Shown: positions 9,013 through 17,863 of the stretch, piece after piece
Position numbering within the stretch: position 1 is the stretch's first letter
Layout of the letters: each line of letters starts with the position of its first letter
From: Rhodanobacter denitrificans
GTDB lineage: Bacteria > Pseudomonadota > Gammaproteobacteria > Xanthomonadales > Rhodanobacteraceae
Direction: 5' to 3'
Length of the DNA: 52,534 bases
NCBI GenBank assembly: GCA_017848855.1
Contig: JAFIHF010000031.1
Coordinates: 1 to 52,534 of the forward strand
Translations under genes and position numbers: made by a program
Notes under the pieces: generated by a model
Seen by the model: only the letters and a program-made list of their open reading frames with translations
Database searches by the model: none
What the model was told of the DNA's origin: nothing

Positions 9013-9807
9013 TTAATCGCGCCCCGCAAACGCCTCCTCCAACCACGCATGCATCAACCGATACGACCGCGCCGCCGCCTTCGCGTCGTACTTGCAGCCG
9101 GGCGAGTCCTCGCCCACCTCGGTAAAGCAGTGCACCGCGTGACCCAGCGCCACGAACTGCCAGTCGGCGGGGCTCTGGCGCATCTCGTCCATGAACTTGT
9201 CGGCGTCCTTCATCGTCCACGTGTCGTCGGCGCCGTTCATCGCCAGCACGCGGGCTTTGATGCGCTTCGCTTGCGATGCATCGTCGGTGGAAAGATCGCC
9301 GTGGAAGGAGACGACGGCGGCGACATCGGCGCCGCTGCGGGCGAGGTCGAGCACTGCCGCGCCGCCGAAGCAAAAGCCGATGGCGGCGAGTTTCGCGGTG
9401 TCGATCGGCGCGTCCTTCGCCTGCGCCTTGAGCTGGGCCAGCGCCTCGTTGATGCGCGAGCGCATCAAGCCGCGGTCGGCATACAGCGGCTTCACCGCCG
9501 CCTGCGCCTGTTCGGCATTGCCCTGCTGCGGGCGCACGTTCGCGCCGTACATGTCGGTGAGCAGGATCACGTAGTCCCTGCCCGCGATCGTCTCGGCCTT
9601 CCTGATCGCCGCGTCGTTCACGCCGAACCAGTTCGGCACCATCACCAGGCCCGGGCGCTTCGTGCTGCTGGCGTCGTCGTAGACCAGCACGCTGTGGAAG
9701 CGGGTGCCGGCCTGCGTCCATTCCACCGGGCGATGCACCATCTTCGCCTGCGCGGCGAAGGCGAAGCTGGCGAGCAGGAGTGCAGCGAAACCACGGATGC
9801 GAGGCAT
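9013..9807 (-). CDS. Dienelactone hydrolase family protein, exported
   Basis: 264 residues: signal peptide MPRIRGFAALLLASFAFAAQA (cleavage near 21) and an alpha/beta-hydrolase domain. The nucleophile elbow is GFCFGGAA with Cys146, as in true dienelactone hydrolases. The acid is probably Asp194 or Asp195 in NGADDTW, and the base His in LGHAVHCF (223-226). The family cleaves lactones and esters; the substrate here is unknown and no aromatic-degradation genes are nearby, so a broad periplasmic esterase is likelier than a chlorocatechol role. Start 9807 is preferred over an upstream in-frame ATG because the signal peptide begins there and GAGAGGG precedes it. Confidence 0.88.
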   Translation of the reverse strand: MPRIRGFAALLLASFAFAAQAKMVHRPVEWTQAGTRFHSVLVYDDASSTKRPGLVMVPNWFGVNDAAIRKAETIAGRDYVILLTDMYGANVRPQQGNAEQAQAAVKPLYADRGLMRSRINEALAQLKAQAKDAPIDTAKLAAIGFCFGGAAVLDLARSGADVAAVVSFHGDLSTDDASQAKRIKARVLAMNGADDTWTMKDADKFMDEMRQSPADWQFVALGHAVHCFTEVGEDSPGCKYDAKAAARSYRLMHAWLEEAFAGRD

Positions 9808-9967
9808 GGCGGAACCCTCTCTCAAATGGAACCTGATTAGCAGCAAGACTCGGCCAGAAGCGGCTTTTGATCTTCGCGATCAGGGATGATCGCATTTGCT
9901 CGGGGAGTGCGGCCAAGGATGGCCGCCCGTTCGACTTTCGCATTCACGGACGAACGCAAAAGAAACA

Positions 9968-11176
9968 TCAGAGCCCGGCGGCGTGCCGCGCGATGCGCCG
10001 CTTCAGCGGCGCCAGCCGATCGCACAGGCGCACGCCCAGCGTACGGGCGGCGACCAGCGGCGGCGCCTGCCAGGCATAGATGCGCGCCAGCGCGTCGAAG
10101 CCGCGCGCATCCAGCGTGTCGGCGCTGCGCCGGCGGCGCGCGTAGCGGCGCAGCACCTGCGACGCGGCGAAGTCGCCGCCCGTGTCGCATGCAACGACCA
10201 GCACGTCGCGCAAGTCGGCCACGTCGCGCAGGCCCAGGTTCACGCCCTGCCCGGCCAGCGGATGCACCGCATGCGCGGCGTCGCCCAAGAGCACGAAGCG
10301 TTCGGCCTGATAGGTTTCGGCCAGTTGCAGCTTGAGCGGGAACGCGGCGCGTTTCGTGGTCGCGGTGATGCGGCCGAGGCGGAAATCGCTGGCCACGCCC
10401 AGCTCGTGCAGGAAGGCCGCGTCGTCCAGGGCCAGCACGCGCTGTGCCTCGGCCGCGGGCAGCGACCACACGATGGAGCTGCGCCCGTCCGCCAGCGGCA
10501 GCAGCGCCAACGGCCCGCTCGGCAGGAAGCGCTGCCATGCGGTCCGTTCGTGCGGCCGCTCGGTGGCGACGTGCGCCACCACCGCGCGCTGCGCGTAGTC
10601 GCGGCCGCGGGTGGCGATGCCGGCCATGGCGCGCAATGGCGAGGCGGCGCCGTCGGCAGCCACCACCAGGCGTGCGGCGAGGCTGTCGCCATCGGCCAAC
10701 TCCAGCGTCACGCGATCCCCGCGCGCCTCCATGCCACGCACCTCGGCGGGGCACAGCCGGCGCACGCCGGCGGCTTCCAGCGCCTGCCACAGCGTCCACT
10801 GCACCAGGTTGTTCTCGACGATGTGGCCGAGCAGGTCGCGACCCTCGTCGGCCGCGTCGAAGTCGATCGCCGCGCCGCTTTCGCTGTCCCACACGTGCAT
10901 GTGGGCATACGGGCCGGAACGCGCGTCGCGGATGGACGTCCAGACGTCCAGCTCGTGCAGCAGGGCGATCGACGACGGCGCCAGCCCCACCACGCGCAGG
11001 TCCACCTCGTCGGCGGCGCTCCACGGCTGCGGCGCGCGCGCTTCGAGCAGGGCGGTGGCGAAGCCGGCCCTGGCCAGGGCCAGCGCGGCGGCGGCGCCGA
11101 CCATGCCGCCGCCGACCACGGCGACATCCAGCGCGGGGCCGCGGCGCGACGCACGAACGTGATGCGCGGCGCTCAT
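9968..11176 (-). CDS. FAD-dependent ubiquinone-type monooxygenase (UbiI/UbiF-like)
   Basis: 402 residues. The N-terminal Rossmann motif is VAVVGGGMVGAAAALALA, with a DG motif (VVAADGAASPLR) near residue 175 and the C-terminal FAD motif FVLLGDAAHAVHPLAGQG. These define the UbiH/UbiF/UbiI/VisC family, which hydroxylates the ubiquinone ring. The GDAAH form, rather than GNAAQ, points to the UbiI/UbiF branch; C5 versus C6 specificity cannot be decided by eye. It overlaps the upstream ubiH gene by ATGA, so the pair is co-translated. The same pairing of two ubiquinone hydroxylases occurs in many gammaproteobacteria. Confidence 0.88.
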   Translation of the reverse strand: MSAAHHVRASRRGPALDVAVVGGGMVGAAAALALARAGFATALLEARAPQPWSAADEVDLRVVGLAPSSIALLHELDVWTSIRDARSGPYAHMHVWDSESGAAIDFDAADEGRDLLGHIVENNLVQWTLWQALEAAGVRRLCPAEVRGMEARGDRVTLELADGDSLAARLVVAADGAASPLRAMAGIATRGRDYAQRAVVAHVATERPHERTAWQRFLPSGPLALLPLADGRSSIVWSLPAAEAQRVLALDDAAFLHELGVASDFRLGRITATTKRAAFPLKLQLAETYQAERFVLLGDAAHAVHPLAGQGVNLGLRDVADLRDVLVVACDTGGDFAASQVLRRYARRRRSADTLDARGFDALARIYAWQAPPLVAARTLGVRLCDRLAPLKRRIARHAAGL

Positions 11177-12381
11177 GGCAGGCGCTCCAGCACCGCATGC
11201 GGCGGCTCACCGCGGAAACCCATGCCGTGCCGCGCCAAGCGATCCTGCAATGGCCCGAAACGATCATGCGCAAGCAGCGCCAGCGAGCGCAGCGGCGCGA
11301 GCGCGGGCTGTTCGAGGCAGGCGAGGCGCACCAAGCCGTGGCTCATCGCCATGGTGCCTTCGCGGTCCGGCGCGCGGCGCGCGGCGTAGCGTTCCAGCAC
11401 GTCGGGCGCGCCGGGATCGTCCGCGGCGGCGACCAGTTCGGCGAGGGTCAGCGCGTCGCGCAGGCCGAGGTTGAAGCCTTGCGCTCCGATCGGGTGCACG
11501 GTCTGCGCCGCGTTGCCCACCAGCACCGCGCGCGGGCCGATGAGCCGCTGCGCGGCCACGCGCTGGATCGCGTAGGGATGCCGCTTGCCGGGCCGCGACA
11601 ACCGCCCCAGCCGCCAGCCGAAACGCTGCTGCGCCAGTGCGAGGAAACCGGCGTCGTCCAGCGCGGCGACCGCGTCGGCCTGTTCCGCCGGCACCGTGAG
11701 CACGAGGCCGCAGCGGCGCTCGGCCAGCGGCAGCAGGGCCACCGGGCCGTCGTCGGAGAAGCGCTCGTAGGCGCGGTGCCCGTGATCGCGCTCGGGCGTC
11801 ACCGTGGCGACGAACAGGGTCTGTGCGTAGTCGTAGCGCACGGCCTCGATGCCGAGCTGCGCGCGCACGAAGGATTCGGTGCCGTCGGCGCCCACCAGCA
11901 GCGCGGCGTCGACCGTGCGCTCGCCGTCGGCCGTGCGGATGCGCGCACGCCAGCCGTGCGGCTGCGCTTCCAGCGACTCGAGTTTCGCGGGCGCGAGCCG
12001 GGTCAGCCGGGTGCAGGCGTCCAGCCGGTGCAGCAGGGCCGCACCCAGCTCGCGCGCCGGCAGGGTCCAGCCCAGCGCATCCACGCCGTGCTTCGCCGCG
12101 GCGATGCGCGCGCTGCCGAACTCGCCGGCGCGGCTGACGTGGATGTGGCGGATCGCCGTGGCCTGCGCCGCCGCGTGCGGCCATACGCCGATCGCGGCGA
12201 GGCCGTTGACGGTAGCGCGGGCCAGCGCGAGGTTGCGCTCGTCGTAGCTGGGCTGGGCGTCGGTGCGCGGCGCGGCGGCCTCGACCAAGGTGGCGGCCAC
12301 GCCGGCAGCGTCCAGCGCGATGGCGAGGCTGGCGCCGACCAAGCCGCCGCCGACGATCAGCACGGAAACAGGGGCATTCAT
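11173..12381 (-). CDS. ubiH: 2-octaprenyl-6-methoxyphenol hydroxylase (UbiH)
   Basis: 402 residues, beginning MNAPVSVLIVGGGLVGASLA (FAD-binding GxGxxG). The DG motif is LVGADGTESFVRAQLGIE, and the C-terminal motif AVLVGNAAQTVHPIGAQG carries the GNAAQT...HP variant characteristic of UbiH as opposed to UbiI/UbiF. It catalyses ring hydroxylation in aerobic ubiquinone synthesis at the inner membrane. Start 12381 gives the standard short N-terminus before the Rossmann strand; an ATG eight codons upstream is possible but unnecessary. First gene of the two-gene leftward operon, divergent from the btuM-like gene across 88 bp. Confidence 0.88.
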   Translation of the reverse strand: MNAPVSVLIVGGGLVGASLAIALDAAGVAATLVEAAAPRTDAQPSYDERNLALARATVNGLAAIGVWPHAAAQATAIRHIHVSRAGEFGSARIAAAKHGVDALGWTLPARELGAALLHRLDACTRLTRLAPAKLESLEAQPHGWRARIRTADGERTVDAALLVGADGTESFVRAQLGIEAVRYDYAQTLFVATVTPERDHGHRAYERFSDDGPVALLPLAERRCGLVLTVPAEQADAVAALDDAGFLALAQQRFGWRLGRLSRPGKRHPYAIQRVAAQRLIGPRAVLVGNAAQTVHPIGAQGFNLGLRDALTLAELVAAADDPGAPDVLERYAARRAPDREGTMAMSHGLVRLACLEQPALAPLRSLALLAHDRFGPLQDRLARHGMGFRGEPPHAVLERLP

Positions 12382-12469
12382 GCCCGTGATGATACGCGAG
12401 CGCACCGCCCGCGGCCGCCTGCGCTAAACTCGGCAGCCTGATTCCCGCCTTGCTGCACGGAGCTTTCCC

Positions 12470-13069
12470 ATGGCAACCGCTACGACCCGCCGCCTGGCCA
12501 TCTTCCTGGGCCTGGCCCTGGTGATGGGCGTCACCCGCATCCATCCCTCGCTGCTGCACCACGCGTTGTGGGATGCCTCGTGGGGCGTGTTCTTCCTCGC
12601 CGGCTTCTGGCTGCGCGGCCAGGGCCGCTGGGCGTTCCCGCTGCTGATGGCCGAAGCGGTGCTGGCGGATTACCTCGTGATCACCGGCCAGGGCATGAAC
12701 TTCTGGAGCCACTACTGCGTGTCGCCGGGCTACTGGTTCCTGCTGCCGGCCTACGGCGCGCTGTGGCTGGGCGGCAGCTGGCTGGCGCAGCGCCAGTCGG
12801 GCCTGAACCTGCGCACGCTGGGCCTCGCGGTCGCCGCGCTGCTGGTGGCCGAGGGCGTGTGCTACCTGGTTTCCAACGGCAGCTTCTACTGGATCAGCGC
12901 CAGCGTGCCGGCGCCGCGCAGCTTCGCCGCGTGGTTCGCCAACCTCGGCGACTGGTATCTGCCGTTCCTCGCCGGCACCGCCCTCTACGTGGGGCTGGGC
13001 GCGGTGGCGCATGCGCTGGCGACCCAGCTGTCGCGCCTGTCGCAGCGCAGCGGCCAAGCCCAGCACTGA
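12470..13069 (+). CDS. btuM: BtuM-like cobalamin membrane protein (candidate transporter/decyanase)
   Basis: 199 residues, strongly hydrophobic with about six membrane segments and a short basic N-terminus. A conserved-looking periplasmic segment MNFWSHYCVSPGYWFLLPAY places Cys83 just before a helix. The characterised BtuM of Thiobacillus denitrificans is a solitary ECF S-component-like protein of about this size that binds cobalamin through Cys80 and removes its cyano group. The gene is followed 1 bp later by the 5' remnant of a cobalamin adenosyltransferase gene, then a full copy, so context is B12 salvage. No cobalamin riboswitch fits in the 88-bp leader. The assignment rests on size, topology, the cysteine and neighbours, recalled rather than searched. 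Confidence 0.68.
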   Translation: MATATTRRLAIFLGLALVMGVTRIHPSLLHHALWDASWGVFFLAGFWLRGQGRWAFPLLMAEAVLADYLVITGQGMNFWSHYCVSPGYWFLLPAYGALWLGGSWLAQRQSGLNLRTLGLAVAALLVAEGVCYLVSNGSFYWISASVPAPRSFAAWFANLGDWYLPFLAGTALYVGLGAVAHALATQLSRLSQRSGQAQH

Positions 13070-13070
13070 C

Positions 13071-13118
13071 GTGGGCAACCGCCTTTCGAAAATCTACACG
13101 CGCACCGGCGACGATGGG
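13071..13118 (+). pseudogene. 5' remnant of a cobalamin adenosyltransferase gene
   Basis: GTG at 13071, one base after the btuM-like stop, opens 16 codons that encode (V)GNRLSKIYTRTGDDG, the same peptide as the start of the intact gene at 13272. The two DNA copies differ at seven positions: the first base of the start codon and six third-codon positions, all silent. Similarity ends abruptly after GGG at 13118. This looks like the original first codons of the operon's adenosyltransferase gene, cut off from the rest. Confidence 0.8.
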
Positions 13119-13271
13119 CGAGCTGGAGGTCGCGAGATGCGTTGAAGCGCATCTCGCGCCAGCGAGCGCCCGAAGCAGGATGCGGAGGGCCGGGTTGCTT
13201 GATGAGGCCAGGATGGCCGAATCTAGCAACACCGTCCGCCCGCGCAAGCGGGCGCTTCATTCGGGACATTC
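13119..13271. repeat. 153-bp insert with two hairpins between the two adenosyltransferase starts
   Basis: Holds a perfect stem CGCGAGATGCG / CGCATCTCGCG (13131-13158, loop TTGAAG) and a second stem CGCCCGC / GCGGGCG (13237-13254). No coding potential is visible. It may be a small mobile repeat or junction debris from recombination. It separates the remnant 5' end from the intact gene. Confidence 0.6.
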
Positions 13272-13844
13272 ATGGGCAACCGTCTCTCCAAGATCTACAC
13301 GCGCACCGGCGACGACGGAACAACCGGTTTGGGCGACGGCTCGCGCGTGCCGAAGGACTCCGTGCGCGTCGAGGCCTACGGCACCGTGGACGAGCTCAAC
13401 AGCACCATCGGCATGGTGCTGGCCAGCGACGGCGTGGACGACGCGGTGCGCGAGGCACTGACCCAGATCCAGCACGAGCTGTTCGACCTCGGCGGCGAGC
13501 TGTGCGTGCCCGGCATGGTGACGATCCAGGATGCGGACATCGCGCGCCTGGAAAGCGTGCTCGACGGTTTCAACGAACCGCTGCCGCCGCTCAAGGAATT
13601 CATCCTGCCCGGCGGCGGCATGGCGGCCTCCTGCTGCCACCTCGCGCGCACCGTGTGCCGCCGCGCCGAGCGCGCGGTGATCCGCCTGCGCCGCGAGGAA
13701 CCCGAGGTCCGCGCGCAGACGCAGCGCTACCTCAACCGCCTCTCCGACCTGCTGTTCGTGCTCTGCCGCGTGCTGGCCCGCGCCGGCGGCCACGGCGAGG
13801 TGCTGTGGCAGCACGAGCGGCGGCCGCGGCCCAAGGCCGGCTGA
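13272..13844 (+). CDS. Cob(I)alamin adenosyltransferase, PduO type
   Basis: 190 residues, the usual length. The N-terminal ATP-binding motif is KIYTRTGDDGTTGLGDGSRV, and the C-terminal motif HLARTVCRRAERAVI carries the conserved arginines and glutamate of PduO/MMAB enzymes. It attaches the adenosyl group of ATP to cobalamin to make coenzyme B12. Together with the BtuM-like protein it forms a cobalamin uptake and activation unit. The ATG is preceded by TCGGGACATTC, with no clear ribosome site, possibly because the 5' region was rebuilt by the duplication. The gene ends 9 bp before the next start. Confidence 0.93.
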   Translation: MGNRLSKIYTRTGDDGTTGLGDGSRVPKDSVRVEAYGTVDELNSTIGMVLASDGVDDAVREALTQIQHELFDLGGELCVPGMVTIQDADIARLESVLDGFNEPLPPLKEFILPGGGMAASCCHLARTVCRRAERAVIRLRREEPEVRAQTQRYLNRLSDLLFVLCRVLARAGGHGEVLWQHERRPRPKAG

Positions 13845-13853
13845 GCCCGCCGC

Positions 13854-14777
13854 ATGCTGCGGCTGTACACCCATCCGGCCTGCCTGCAGCACGACAACGG
13901 CCCCGGCCATCCCGAATCGCCGGCGCGCCTCGCCGCCGTGCTGCGCGCGCTGGACCATGACCGCCACGCCGCGCTGGATCGCGTGGAAGCGCCGCGCGCC
14001 AGCCGCGAGCAGCTGCTGCGCGTGCACACGGCCGCGCACATCGACACCGTTCTCGCCGCCGTGCCGGAGGGCGAGCTGCACCTGCTCGACGACGACACCG
14101 CGCTCTCGCCCGGCTCCGCCGAGGCCGCGCTGCGCGCCGCCGGCGCCGCGGTGGCGGCGGTGGATGCGGTGCTCGCCGGCGGGCACGTGCACCACGCGTT
14201 CTGCGCAGTGCGCCCGCCCGGCCACCACGCCACGCGCGAGCAGCCGATGGGCTTCTGCCTGTTCAACAACGTGGCGGTGGCCGCGGCGCACGCGTTGACG
14301 GCGCACGGGCTGAAGCGCGTGGCGATCGCCGATTTCGACGTGCACCACGGCAACGGCACCCAGGACATCTTCTGGGACGAGCCGCGCGTGCTGTTCGCCT
14401 CCAGCCACCAGATGCCGCTGTACCCGGACAGCGGCCTGCCGTCCGAGCGCGGCGTGGGCAACATCCTCAACCGGCCGCTGTCGGCCGGCGACGGCCCCTA
14501 CCTGTTCCGCGAACTGTGGGAAGACGACCTGCTGCCGCGGTTGCACGCATTCAAGCCGCAGCTGGTGCTGGTTTCGGCCGGCTTCGACGCGCACCAGCGC
14601 GACCCGCTGGCCGACCTCTGCCTCGGCAGCGAGGACTACGCCTGGATCACCGCCAAGCTGGTCGAGCTGGCGCGCCGGCACGCGCACGGCCGGCTGGTCT
14701 CCACGCTGGAAGGCGGCTACGACCTCGCCGCGCTGACCGCCAGCGTGGTGGCGCATGTCGATGCGCTGATGGAGTAG
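13854..14777 (+). CDS. Histone deacetylase family (class II-like) hydrolase
   Basis: 307 residues. Visible hallmarks are H-PESPARL at the N-terminus, the catalytic AVRPPGHHAT with the paired histidines, the zinc ligands DFDVHHGNGTQ (Asp and His), and the third ligand in VSAGFDAH. The LEGGYDL near the C-terminus completes the fold. Bacterial members deacetylate acetyl-lysine, polyamines or other N-acetyl substrates; which one cannot be read from sequence. The ATG lies 9 bp after the adenosyltransferase stop on the same strand. It is followed by a GAAGTGAG-type inverted repeat separating it from the convergent msrB gene. Confidence 0.92.
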   Translation: MLRLYTHPACLQHDNGPGHPESPARLAAVLRALDHDRHAALDRVEAPRASREQLLRVHTAAHIDTVLAAVPEGELHLLDDDTALSPGSAEAALRAAGAAVAAVDAVLAGGHVHHAFCAVRPPGHHATREQPMGFCLFNNVAVAAAHALTAHGLKRVAIADFDVHHGNGTQDIFWDEPRVLFASSHQMPLYPDSGLPSERGVGNILNRPLSAGDGPYLFRELWEDDLLPRLHAFKPQLVLVSAGFDAHQRDPLADLCLGSEDYAWITAKLVELARRHAHGRLVSTLEGGYDLAALTASVVAHVDALME

Positions 14778-14789
14778 GAATAGGGCAGG

Positions 14790-14872
14790 AGTGAGTGGAG
14801 AGAAGTGAGAAGCGAGAGGGGCAGCGCGCCGCAGCCCATGCTTTCTCTCACTCCTCACTCCTCTCCACTCAC
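14790..14872. repeat. GAAGTGAG-type inverted repeat, copy 1 (overlaps msrB stop)
   Basis: Imperfect inverted repeat: left arm rich in GAGTGAGTGGAGAGAAGTGA, right arm its complement (CTCCTCACTCCTCTCCACTC). Related copies are at 20216 and 44226. The right arm contains the stop of the leftward msrB gene (14869-14871). It lies between two convergent genes, so a terminator role is plausible. Confidence 0.75.
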
Positions 14873-15276
14873 TTCCCGCTCTCCGGCACGAAGTCCAGCG
14901 CCAGCGAGTTGATGCAATAGCGCAACCCGGTGGGTTTCGGCCCATCGGGAAACACGTGGCCCAGGTGCGAATCGCAATGCGCACAGCGCACCTCGATGCG
15001 GTGCATGCCGTGGCTGTCGTCGTCGCGGCTGACCACCGCGGCGGGAATCAGCGGCTGCCAGAAGCTGGGCCAGCCGGAGCCGGAGTCGTACTTGCTGTCC
15101 GAGCCGAACAGCGCGCTGCGACAGGCGGCGCAGACGTAGGTGCCGGCGGCGTGGTGGTGGTACCACTTGCCGCTGAATGGCGGCTCGGTGGCCGAGCAGC
15201 GGCACACCGCGTACTGCTCGGGACTGAGCTCGGCCCGCCATTCCGCCTCGCTCCTGAGCTTGCCGGGTACGTTCAT
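14869..15276 (-). CDS. msrB: Peptide methionine (R)-S-oxide reductase
   Basis: 135 residues. Zinc site Cys49/Cys52 (CAAC) and Cys98/Cys101 (CAHC); catalytic Cys121 in [11 protein letters not shown]; the substrate loop [10 protein letters not shown] is intact, as is [10 protein letters not shown]. It reduces methionine-R-sulfoxide in proteins, using thioredoxin. Start 15276 has GAGGATT eight bases upstream. A residue that can act as resolving cysteine is present at 25 or 27. Its stop codon TGA is formed by the repeat at 14790-14872, so the C-terminal PESGK end abuts inserted DNA. Divergent from lptD across 96 bp. Confidence 0.95.
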   Translation of the reverse strand: MNVPGKLRSEAEWRAELSPEQYAVCRCSATEPPFSGKWYHHHAAGTYVCAACRSALFGSDSKYDSGSGWPSFWQPLIPAAVVSRDDDSHGMHRIEVRCAHCDSHLGHVFPDGPKPTGLRYCINSLALDFVPESGK

Positions 15277-15372
15277 GACTGAATCCTCGCTTGTGTCGCG
15301 CAGGCCGAGCGCCTGCCTGATCCGGGGTGTTTCTGTTAGTTTTACGGGCCTCACGGCCGCCGGGTTTCCATT

Positions 15373-17832
15373 GTGACGCGCAAGCTCCCTCCACGCCGCC
15401 TGCTGGCGGTTGCCGCCGCGCTTGCCCTGATCGGCGGCCCGGCCGAAGCCATCGGCAGCAGCCACGGGCAGCACCGCAAGAGCACGCTGGACGGCGGCGG
15501 CGAGCAGGTTTGCCCGCTGGGCTCCTTCCACTGCCCGCCGCGTCCGTACAACTACGCGATGTGCCGGCCGAACGCGATGCTGTCGTTCTACGACCCCACT
15601 CTCACCCGCGACCGCAGCCTGCGCCAGAGCAGCAGCACCTACGTGACCGCGCAGCATGTGGACAGTTCCGAGCAGACCGTGTACCACCTCGCCGGCAACG
15701 TGCGCATGGACCGGGCCGACCAGCGGCTGCAGGCGGACACGGTCGACTACAACAACGACACCACCGACTACGACGCGCGCGGCAACGTGCACTACCAGGA
15801 CGCCGGCCAGCTGCTGTCCGCCGCGCATGCCCGCGGCAACAACGACGCCAGCACCGGCATCGCCGACGACGTGCGCTACCAGATGCTGCAGTCGCGCGGC
15901 AACGGCGCGGCCAGCAAGGCGCAGATGTTCGACGCCGACCGCACCCGCTACTCGCAGGCCACCTACTCCACCTGCGACGTGGGCCACCACCTGTGGGAGT
16001 TCCGCGGCAAGTCGATCACCATCGACCAGGACAGCGGCCGCGGCGTGGCGCGCGGCGCCACCTTCCGCGTCGGCAGCGTGCCGCTGATCTACCTGCCCTG
16101 GTTCAGTTTCCCGGTGGACAACCGGCGCATGACCGGCTTCCTCTACCCGACCTTCGGCCACAGCAGCCGCTCGGGCTATTTCCTCAGCACGCCGTACTAC
16201 CTGAACCTGGCGCCGAACTACGACGCCACGCTGGACCCGCGCATCTACACCTTGCGCGGCTTCATGCTGGACAGCGAGTTCCGCTACCTCACGGAGGGCA
16301 GCAGCGGCTCGCTGGACGTGCAGTACCTGCCGCGCGACCACGGTCGCGCCGATCCCGGCACCACCACGAACACCGCGGGCACGCACCGCTACCGCTACAC
16401 CATCAACGACACCACCCACCTGTGGGGAAGCTGGAACTTCAACGCGTCGATCGACCGCAGCTCGGACAACAACTTCTACTACGACTTCGGCAACCAGTTC
16501 GGCGGCGCGCCGGTCTACAGCCTCGCCTCCACCGCGAACGTCGCCGGCGGCGGCAAGTGGGGCGCCGCGCAGTGGAACGCCGCGGTGGGCGGCACCGCCT
16601 ACCAGAACATGAACCCGTTCCTCACCGACGCGTCGCTGCCCTACCGGCAGCTGCCGTACGCGAACTTCAACCTGGACCTGCCGCTCGCCCACTGGCTGGA
16701 ACTGGGCATGACCAACCAGTTCGTGGCGTTCCGCAAGCCGGGCTACGTGGAAGGCAACCGCCTCGACATCGAGCCCTTCGTCGCCGCGGATTTCGGCGCA
16801 CCGGGCTGGTTCGTGCGCCCGCGCGTGGCCTGGCGTGCCACCGACTACCAGCTCCGCAACGGCTACCGGAACTACGGCTACTACGGCCTGCTGGGCAGCG
16901 GCACCACGACGCCGTTCGCGCGGAAGTCGCCGAGCCGCTCGCTGCCGATCGTCAGCGTGGACAGCGGCCTCGTGTTCGACCGCGACGCCTCGCTGTTCGG
17001 CCACAGCTACACGCAGACGCTGGAGCCGCGGCTGTACTACCTGTACGTGCCCTACCGCAACCAGGACAACTTGCCGCTGTTCGACACCAGCCCGATGTCG
17101 TTCGACTACTGGCAGCTGTTCTCCACCAACCAGTTCTCCGGCGCCGACCGCCAGATGAACGCGAACAACCTCACCGCCGCGGTCACCACCCGCCTGCTCG
17201 ACGAGGGCGGCGTGGAGCGGCTGTCGGCCAGCTTCGGCCAGATCCGCTACTTCACCCCGCAGCGGGTGCAGATGCCGAACGGCGCGAACACCACCACGCC
17301 CGCCACCGACTGGTCCGGCTCGTCCTACGTGGCCCAGCTGGACCTGCAGCTCAGCGACCGCTGGCGCGCCAGCAGCTCCTACCAGTGGAGCCCGAACACC
17401 CGCCGCACCGACATGGCGATGCTGCAACTGCAGGGGCGGCTGGGGCTGGACGGCGTGGTCAACTTCGCCTACCGCTACCGCCGCGGGCTGATGGAACAAT
17501 ACAGCGTCTCGGCGGTCTACCCGCTGTCCGAGCGCTGGCGCCTGGTCGGCGCGTGGACGTATGCGGAGCCGGTCAAGGGCGTGCTCAACCCGCTGAAGGG
17601 CACGGTCGAGGCGCTGGCCGGCGTGGAATACGACAGCTGCTGCGTCACCCTGCGGCTGGTCGACCGCAGCTACGTCAACCAGAGCTACTACGGCGTGGCG
17701 CCGCCCACCACGCCGGGCCAGGCCAAGCTGCGCGACAACGCGGTGATGTTCGAGGTCGTGTTCAAGGGCCTGGGCTCCACCGGCGGCAAGATCGACCCGC
17801 TGCTGCGCCGTGATATTCTCGGCTATCAATAA
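15373..17832 (+). CDS. lptD: LPS-assembly outer membrane protein LptD
   Basis: 819 residues from a GTG start at 15373. Signal peptide [20 protein letters not shown] to about residue 26, then the OstA/LptA-like jellyroll ([36 protein letters not shown]) and a C-terminal beta-barrel rich in aromatic strands. The adjacent cysteines in [15 protein letters not shown] match the C-terminal pair that forms long-range disulfides with N-terminal cysteines (candidates in [12 protein letters not shown] and near residues 40-70). With LptE it inserts LPS into the outer leaflet. It heads the conserved lptD-surA-pdxA-rsmA-apaG-apaH string, which couples outer-membrane biogenesis to its chaperone SurA 31 bp downstream. 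Confidence 0.95.
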   Translation: MTRKLPPRRLLAVAAALALIGGPAEAIGSSHGQHRKSTLDGGGEQVCPLGSFHCPPRPYNYAMCRPNAMLSFYDPTLTRDRSLRQSSSTYVTAQHVDSSEQTVYHLAGNVRMDRADQRLQADTVDYNNDTTDYDARGNVHYQDAGQLLSAAHARGNNDASTGIADDVRYQMLQSRGNGAASKAQMFDADRTRYSQATYSTCDVGHHLWEFRGKSITIDQDSGRGVARGATFRVGSVPLIYLPWFSFPVDNRRMTGFLYPTFGHSSRSGYFLSTPYYLNLAPNYDATLDPRIYTLRGFMLDSEFRYLTEGSSGSLDVQYLPRDHGRADPGTTTNTAGTHRYRYTINDTTHLWGSWNFNASIDRSSDNNFYYDFGNQFGGAPVYSLASTANVAGGGKWGAAQWNAAVGGTAYQNMNPFLTDASLPYRQLPYANFNLDLPLAHWLELGMTNQFVAFRKPGYVEGNRLDIEPFVAADFGAPGWFVRPRVAWRATDYQLRNGYRNYGYYGLLGSGTTTPFARKSPSRSLPIVSVDSGLVFDRDASLFGHSYTQTLEPRLYYLYVPYRNQDNLPLFDTSPMSFDYWQLFSTNQFSGADRQMNANNLTAAVTTRLLDEGGVERLSASFGQIRYFTPQRVQMPNGANTTTPATDWSGSSYVAQLDLQLSDRWRASSSYQWSPNTRRTDMAMLQLQGRLGLDGVVNFAYRYRRGLMEQYSVSAVYPLSERWRLVGAWTYAEPVKGVLNPLKGTVEALAGVEYDSCCVTLRLVDRSYVNQSYYGVAPPTTPGQAKLRDNAVMFEVVFKGLGSTGGKIDPLLRRDILGYQ

Positions 17833-17863
17833 ACCGCTGTATCCATCCTCCGGCTGCTCCCTG

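Noticed and set aside
8242-9016. Two frames of 239 and 180 codons in the repeat island
   Set aside because: They run through hairpins and tandem repeats, have no ribosome site or domain, and are Arg/Pro-rich as random GC-rich frames are.
12382-12469. Cobalamin riboswitch upstream of the btuM-like gene
   Set aside because: Only 88 bp are available and no B12-box-like core is visible.
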